A stretch of DNA of 64,000 nt from Mesonia sediminis (GTDB taxonomy: Bacteria > Bacteroidota > Bacteroidia > Flavobacteriales > Flavobacteriaceae): assembly GCF_042684705.1 (NCBI RefSeq), contig NZ_JBHULZ010000023.1:310001-374000 (forward strand). The letters run 5' to 3'. Positions within the stretch are counted from its first letter, which is position 1. Each line of letters begins with the position of its first letter. Position numbers and translations under genes: made by a program. Shown piece after piece: positions 59,746 to 64,000 of this stretch. The notes under the pieces are model-generated. The model was not told where the DNA came from. It searched no databases and worked only from the letters and a program-made list of their open reading frames with translations.

Positions 59746-61365
59746 TTATTTTTGATACAATTTATTGCGTTGCTCTTTAATTTTTGCATCACTCATATAT
59801 TCATCAAATGTTAAGTAACGATCTATTACCCCATTTGGTGTTAACTCTACTACCCTATTGGCAACTGTTTGAGCAAATTCGTGATCATGAGTCGTGAATA
59901 AAATCGTGCCTTTAAAGTTCTTTAATGAATTATTAAAAGCGGTAATCGATTCTAGATCTAAGTGGTTGGTTGGCTCATCTAGCATCAAGACATTGGCTCT
60001 CATCATCATCATTCGGCTTAACATACAGCGCACTTTTTCTCCTCCTGACAAAACATTTGAGGTTTTTAAAGCTTCTTCGCCACTAAATAACATTTTACCT
60101 AAAAATCCGCGAATAAAAACTTCTTCTCGCTCCTCCTCTGTCTTAGCGTACTGTCTCAACCAATCTACTAATGACAATTCATTTTCGAAAAACGAAGCAT
60201 TGTCTAAAGGCAAATAAGATTGTAAGGTGGTGATACCCCATTCATACTTTCCGCTAACGGCCTCGCGATTACCATTTATAATTTCATAAAACGCCGTAGT
60301 TGCTCTAGAGTCTCGTGAAAAAACTACAACTTTGTCTCCTTTGCTTAGATTAAGATTAATATTTTTAAACAGTGTTTCTCCATCTATAGAAGCCTCTAGA
60401 TTCTCAATATTTAAAATTTGATCTCCTGCTTCGCGTTCACGCTCAAATATAATAGCAGGATAGCGACGACTTGAAGGTTTAATTTCTTCTATGTTTAATT
60501 TTTCAATCATCTTTTTACGCGAAGTAGCTTGTTTTGATTTGGCTACATTGGCGCTAAAACGTTGAATGAATTCTTGTAATTCCTTTTTCTTTTCTTCGGC
60601 TTTTTTATTTTGCTGGGCGCGTTGTCTAGCTGCCAGTTGTGACGATTCATACCAGAAAGAATAGTTACCGCTATAATGGTTTATCTTTCCAAAATCAATA
60701 TCAGAAATATGGGTACAAACCGCATCTAAAAAGTGCCTATCGTGGGATACTACTATAACTGTATTATCATAATTGGCTAAAAAATGCTCTAACCAAGAAA
60801 TGGTTTCATAATCCAAATCATTGGTAGGCTCATCCATAATTAATACATCTGGATTCCCAAATAGAGCTTGCGCCAAAAGTACACGTACTTTTTGTTTACC
60901 ATCTAGATCTTTCATTAAGGTATAATGCAAATCGGCTGGTATACCTAAATTTGAAAGTAGCGCGGCCGCATTGCTTTCTGCATTCCAGCCATCCATCTCT
61001 TCAAATGCTACTTGAAGTTCACCTATTCGTTCTGCATTCTCATCGGTATAGTCTGCATAAAGCGCATCTATCTCAGATTTAATATCAAACAAAGGTTTGT
61101 TTCCTCGTAAAACTGTTTCTAAAACCGAGTATTCATCAAACAAATTATGATTTTGTTCTAAAACAGACATTCTCTTACCTGGTTCTAAGTGAACATGGCC
61201 CGAGGTAGGTTCTGTTTTTCCAGAAAGTATTTTTAAAAAAGTAGATTTTCCCGCTCCATTTGCGCCAATGATTCCGTAACAGTTTCCTTGGGTAAAAGCG
61301 GTATTCACTTCATCGAATAATACACGCTTACCAAACTGAACCGATAGATTAGATACTGATAACAT
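59746..61365 (-). CDS. ABC-F ribosome-associated ATPase, YbiT-like
   Basis: A 539-residue soluble protein with two ABC ATPase domains and an ABC-F linker (about residues 240-310, SANVAKSKQATSRKK). ABC-F proteins bind the ribosomal E site and affect elongation. Domain 1 has Walker A GANGAGKS (34-41) and Walker B VLIMDEPTNDLD, but its signature is DLDGKQKVR (153-161) rather than LSGG. Domain 2 has LSGGEKVR (439-446) and Walker B LMLDEPTNHLD, but its P-loop is SRDSRATT (350-357), without the glycines and lysine. The intact Walker A and signature therefore pair in one composite site and the degenerate ones in the other. The closest E. coli relative by recall is YbiT. It has a -7 box TACTTTTG at 61385-61392. 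Confidence 0.93.
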   Translation of the reverse strand: MLSVSNLSVQFGKRVLFDEVNTAFTQGNCYGIIGANGAGKSTFLKILSGKTEPTSGHVHLEPGKRMSVLEQNHNLFDEYSVLETVLRGNKPLFDIKSEIDALYADYTDENAERIGELQVAFEEMDGWNAESNAAALLSNLGIPADLHYTLMKDLDGKQKVRVLLAQALFGNPDVLIMDEPTNDLDYETISWLEHFLANYDNTVIVVSHDRHFLDAVCTHISDIDFGKINHYSGNYSFWYESSQLAARQRAQQNKKAEEKKKELQEFIQRFSANVAKSKQATSRKKMIEKLNIEEIKPSSRRYPAIIFEREREAGDQILNIENLEASIDGETLFKNINLNLSKGDKVVVFSRDSRATTAFYEIINGNREAVSGKYEWGITTLQSYLPLDNASFFENELSLVDWLRQYAKTEEEREEVFIRGFLGKMLFSGEEALKTSNVLSGGEKVRCMLSRMMMMRANVLMLDEPTNHLDLESITAFNNSLKNFKGTILFTTHDHEFAQTVANRVVELTPNGVIDRYLTFDEYMSDAKIKEQRNKLYQK

Positions 61366-61384
61366 AATGATTGTAAAATTTTTG

Positions 61385-61392
61385 CAAAAGTA
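61385..61392 (-). promoter_or_regulatory. Putative -7 box for ABC-F gene
   Basis: Reads TACTTTTG on the minus strand, a perfect TAnnTTTG match 19 bases before the ATG at 61365. Confidence 0.5.
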
Positions 61393-61476
61393 GGTAAATA
61401 AAGCTAGGAAAAGAAAAATTAACTTTTAAGTTTTGTATTTAACGTCAGCTTAACAAAGCACTTTTAACGAAGACAT

Positions 61477-61484
61477 TATATTTG
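61477..61484 (+). promoter_or_regulatory. Putative -7 box for thioredoxin-like lipoprotein
   Basis: TATATTTG, a perfect TAnnTTTG match, ends 23 bases before the ATG at 61508. Confidence 0.5.
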
Positions 61485-61507
61485 AAGGCTGAGTTAGTAT
61501 GTAAATT

Positions 61508-62929
61508 ATGGGGCATTATTTTTATCGCATTTTGTTAGTGGCTATATTAGTTGCTAGTTGTCAAGACAATACAAAAACAAATGAGATTACGGGTAGTTTT
61601 TTGGGTGGTGAAATTGTAAACCCGAATCAAGATTTTCTGACCCTTGAGCGCGAAGGAGAGCTTATTGATACAATCTTTCTAGATAAGAGAAATCGCTTTA
61701 AGTATGTTTTTAAGGATAATGATTTAGGCCTATTTACCATTCGGCATCAGCCTGAAAGTCAAATTTTATTTGTTGAAGAAAATGATAGCATCTTACTTAG
61801 ATTAAATACCCTTGAGTTTGATGAGTCTTTGATGTACTCGGGCAAAGGAGCTGAAAAGAATAATTTATTGATGGAAATGTTCTTGCAAAATGAACAAAAT
61901 AATGATCTTATTTTATCTTACTATAAAATTAGTCCGCAAGAATTTTTAAAAAAAACAGATTCTATACACCAAGAACGCTTAGCTAAATTGAATACGCTAA
62001 ATGAGGTTCATGAGTTCTCTGATGCTTTTCTCAATATTGCAAAAAAAGGAATTGATTATGAATATTATGATTTGCGTGAACGCTACGCATTTTTAATAAA
62101 TAAATACTTCACAGAATTTAGAAAAAAAATACCTCAAGACTTCTTTGATTACAGAAAACAGGTGAACTTTAATGATGAAGATTTAACGAGTCATTACATT
62201 TACCAACGATTTCTTGATAATTATTTAAAAAACAGATCTTTAGAATATTGTATTACGCACAACTTAGGGAGACCTTGTTTTAGTTTAAGTAATGTAGAAA
62301 ATTTAGAGAGAAGACTTAAGCTTGCCGATTCGCTTTTTAAGAATGACAATTTAAGGAAACACTTTATTAAAAAATTTGCGAAAAACCAGATTATATTTTC
62401 TGAAAATGACAAGCAAATAAGTGGCACGCTTAGCTTGGTTGAAACCTTAGGATTTTCTGATGATTTAATCAATCAGCTCAAGGCACTGGGTAAGGTTCAT
62501 CGCTCTTTTTTCATCGGTGAAAACATAAAAGACAAAGAACTTGTTACGCCTAAAAATCAAAACAAAAGCTACCAAGAAATTGTAAAAAGAAATAGTATTA
62601 TATTTTACTGGTCCGTTTATTCTTCAAACCATCATAAGGAATTACATCATAGAATAAATGAGCTAAGAAATAAGTATCCTGAAATTGATTTTATAGGAGT
62701 TAATATAGACGCAACTGAGCCAAAAATTTGGAAAAAAACCTTGAGTAACTTTGATTACAATCAAGATTTTGAATACCAAATCAAAGAACTAAAGTGCGAT
62801 AAAAGCTTATACAATAACTACCTTAATAAAATACTATTTGTGAATAAAAAGGGTGAAATTGTAAGAGGTGACATTCAGATAAGTGATCCGGATTTTGAAA
62901 ATTATGTTTTAGAATTTTTAAACCTATAA
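61508..62929 (+). CDS. Thioredoxin-fold lipoprotein lacking active-site cysteines
   Basis: A 473-residue lipoprotein (lipobox VASC, Cys18). Residues about 25-120 resemble the DUF4369-like beta domain of TlpA-type proteins (FLTLEREGELIDTIFLDK in part, FVEENDSILLRLNTLEF in part). The long middle is helical. Residues about 360-473 have a thioredoxin-like pattern: NSIIFYWSVYSSNHHKEL, then YPEIDFIGVNIDA, then KILFVNKKGEIVRGDIQI. At the position of the CxxC the sequence is YSSNHH, so there is no redox pair and the protein cannot act as a disulfide reductase. A binding or structural role is more likely. Homologues may carry misleading names such as transaldolase. It converges on nrdA. Confidence 0.8.
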   Translation: MGHYFYRILLVAILVASCQDNTKTNEITGSFLGGEIVNPNQDFLTLEREGELIDTIFLDKRNRFKYVFKDNDLGLFTIRHQPESQILFVEENDSILLRLNTLEFDESLMYSGKGAEKNNLLMEMFLQNEQNNDLILSYYKISPQEFLKKTDSIHQERLAKLNTLNEVHEFSDAFLNIAKKGIDYEYYDLRERYAFLINKYFTEFRKKIPQDFFDYRKQVNFNDEDLTSHYIYQRFLDNYLKNRSLEYCITHNLGRPCFSLSNVENLERRLKLADSLFKNDNLRKHFIKKFAKNQIIFSENDKQISGTLSLVETLGFSDDLINQLKALGKVHRSFFIGENIKDKELVTPKNQNKSYQEIVKRNSIIFYWSVYSSNHHKELHHRINELRNKYPEIDFIGVNIDATEPKIWKKTLSNFDYNQDFEYQIKELKCDKSLYNNYLNKILFVNKKGEIVRGDIQISDPDFENYVLEFLNL

Positions 62930-62949
62930 TTTTATTTGAAAAAATTAAC

Positions 62950-62995
62950 GAACCCCAAACGTGAAGGTCTTTAGAATCTCCCGTTTAAGGTTCGC
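62950..62995. terminator. Nested hairpin between thioredoxin-like gene and nrdA
   Basis: CGAACC (62950-62955) pairs with GGTTCG (62990-62995) and AAACG (62958-62962) with CGTTT (62983-62987) around a 20-base loop. T-rich stretches lie on both sides, TTAATTTTTTC on the minus strand and TTTGTTTT on the plus strand. It is probably a shared terminator of convergent genes, although the loop is long. Confidence 0.6.
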
Positions 62996-63001
62996 TTTGT
63001 T

Positions 63002-64000
63002 TTACCCCTCACAACTAGCACAATTCACAAGATTACCTACAAATTCTTTAGAAACACTTTGGCTTCTTTGGTAATACAAGGTTTTAACACCTAATTTCCA
63101 GGCCTCAATAATCAATTTATTTACTTCTTTAATAGGTAAGCTCGCTGGAATGTTAATATTTAAACTTTGGGCTTGATCAATAAACTTTTGCCGAATTGAG
63201 GCTTGCTGTATAATTTCTAACTGACTAATTTCTTTAAAGGTTTTAAAAACAGCTTTCTCGTGTGTAGTTAATTTGTTTAGATGTTGCACGCTGCCGTGGT
63301 TTAACATTATGCTCCTCCACACGTCTTCATTATCAATACCTTTTTTTGCTAGTAATGTCTTTAAATAGCGGTTTTTACGCATAAAGTTTCCTTTTGATAA
63401 ACCAGCTTTATAATAATTACTGCTATAAGGTTCTATACCTGGAGAAACCTGTCCTAAAATGGCCGATGAGGAAGTAGTTGGGGCAATTGCCAATAAAGTT
63501 GTATTGCGCAATCCGTAACCTTTTAGTAGTTCTGGTTCTCCAAAAAAAGCAGCCAACTTTTGTGAAGCTGCTTTGGCTTGCTTGCTAATATGCTCAAAAA
63601 TTTTGTAATTCATTTGCTTAGCCTCTAAGCTTTCAAAAGCGATATTGTTTTTTTGTAAATAAGAATGCCAACCCATTGCTCCTAAGCCTAACGCACGGTG
63701 CCTCTTAGCGAAATTGTGAGCAGCCTTTAGGTAATAGTTCTCTTTAGTTTTTGCTATAAATTCTTCTAAAACAGCATCTAAAAAAAATACAGCTAATTCT
63801 ATGGTATTTGTATTTTTCCACTCATCATAACATTCTAAATTTAAAGAGGAAAGGCAACAGATAAAAGATTCTTCAGGCGTACTAGGTAGCATAATTTCAG
63901 AGCATAGATTACTAGCATTTATTGAATAGTTTTTATCTTTATATACCTGAGGCTTGCTTCTATTTACGTTATCTGTAAAAAAGAGATATGGCAAACCTTT
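63002..64000 (-). CDS. nrdA: Class I ribonucleotide reductase large chain (5' part outside window)
   Basis: The C-terminal about 333 residues of the ribonucleotide reductase alpha chain, which makes deoxyribonucleotides with the NrdB radical subunit. The frame runs open to base 64000, so the start lies outside. Visible are NLCSEIMLPSTPEESFICCLSSLNL (in part NLCSEIMLP and FICCLSSLNL), the RALGLGAMGWHSYLQ segment, APTTSSSAILGQVSPGIEPY (in part), YKAGLSKGNFMRKNRYLK (in part), KTLYYQRSQ and the C-terminal CASCEG, the flexible tail CxxC that re-reduces the active site through thioredoxin. These match class Ia/Ib enzymes; the missing N-terminus prevents saying whether it carries an allosteric ATP cone. 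nrdB is expected upstream or downstream outside the window. Confidence 0.95.
   Translation of the reverse strand, partial: KGLPYLFFTDNVNRSKPQVYKDKNYSINASNLCSEIMLPSTPEESFICCLSSLNLECYDEWKNTNTIELAVFFLDAVLEEFIAKTKENYYLKAAHNFAKRHRALGLGAMGWHSYLQKNNIAFESLEAKQMNYKIFEHISKQAKAASQKLAAFFGEPELLKGYGLRNTTLLAIAPTTSSSAILGQVSPGIEPYSSNYYKAGLSKGNFMRKNRYLKTLLAKKGIDNEDVWRSIMLNHGSVQHLNKLTTHEKAVFKTFKEISQLEIIQQASIRQKFIDQAQSLNINIPASLPIKEVNKLIIEAWKLGVKTLYYQRSQSVSKEFVGNLVNCASCEG

Noticed and set aside
1..64000. tRNA, rRNA, CRISPR arrays, insertion sequences, prophage genes
   Set aside because: I looked for T-loop GTTCGA patterns, evenly spaced direct repeats, transposase motifs and phage gene runs and found none that stood up.

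Overview
The window is chromosomal DNA from a member of the Bacteroidota, almost certainly family Flavobacteriaceae. The evidence is the low G+C content, the flavobacterial promoter signature (a TAnnTTTG -7 box, in the best case TTTG-N19-TATATTTG), the absence of clear Shine-Dalgarno sequences, and flavobacterial gene types: a type IX secretion sorting domain, a TonB receptor paired with a DUF4249 lipoprotein, DUF4421, DUF2853, PNGase F, and a fused alpha/beta 2-oxoacid dehydrogenase. Genus cannot be fixed by reading. Coding density is high, no gap exceeds about 260 bases, and I saw no tRNA, rRNA, CRISPR array, insertion sequence or prophage. Most of the window is core genome with accessory surface and secreted proteins between blocks.

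Left part (1-6.5 kb): a minus-strand run pyrR-pyrB-small ORF-rnz-pdxH (pyrimidine regulation and synthesis, RNase Z, B6 metabolism; pdxH is cut by the window edge). Then on the plus strand come dnaN, a small conserved protein, dps and an MscS-type channel. From 6.5 to 14 kb lie three large or unusual proteins: a 1246-residue lipoprotein with a calcineurin-type phosphoesterase, a central segment with kinase-like motifs and an outer-membrane barrel; an HD-domain protein fused to the membrane domain of Pycsar effectors; and a GAF-domain protein. From 14 to 25.7 kb are a TlpA-like thioredoxin lipoprotein, a rhomboid/NlpE-like/glycosidase-like operon, a lipid A-type acyltransferase, a PNGase F lipoprotein, glmM, an ACP-phosphodiesterase-like gene, uvrA and a LOG-family gene.

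Middle (25.7-43 kb): an M1-peptidase-like protein that appears catalytically dead and carries a C-terminal barrel, a fused E1 2-oxoacid dehydrogenase, and the menaquinone genes menB, menD, menF and a hotdog thioesterase that may supply the MenI step. These are interleaved with membrane PH-domain proteins, a DUF4421 secreted pair, a CvfB-like S1 protein and DUF2853. A secreted, T9SS-sorted M1 aminopeptidase follows. From 43 to 49 kb a minus-strand GNAT-prmC-LOG-mazG run diverges from a plus-strand ribD-HAD-EamA-YigZ run that uses GTG and TTG starts.

Right part (49-64 kb): dnaA with a tyrosine phosphatase and a SAM methyltransferase; a candidate peptidoglycan-scavenging locus (lysozyme-like protein, TonB receptor, DUF4249 lipoprotein, murQ, DUF6095); an MFS transporter; a structured intergenic element resembling a small RNA; a YbiT-like ABC-F ATPase with one degenerate ATP site; a thioredoxin-like lipoprotein without active-site cysteines; and the 3' part of nrdA. 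The strongest leads are the phosphatase/kinase-like/barrel fusion next to the stand-alone HD-Pycsar-effector protein, the structured RNA at about 59.65-59.74 kb, and the coherent loss of one composite site in the ABC-F protein.
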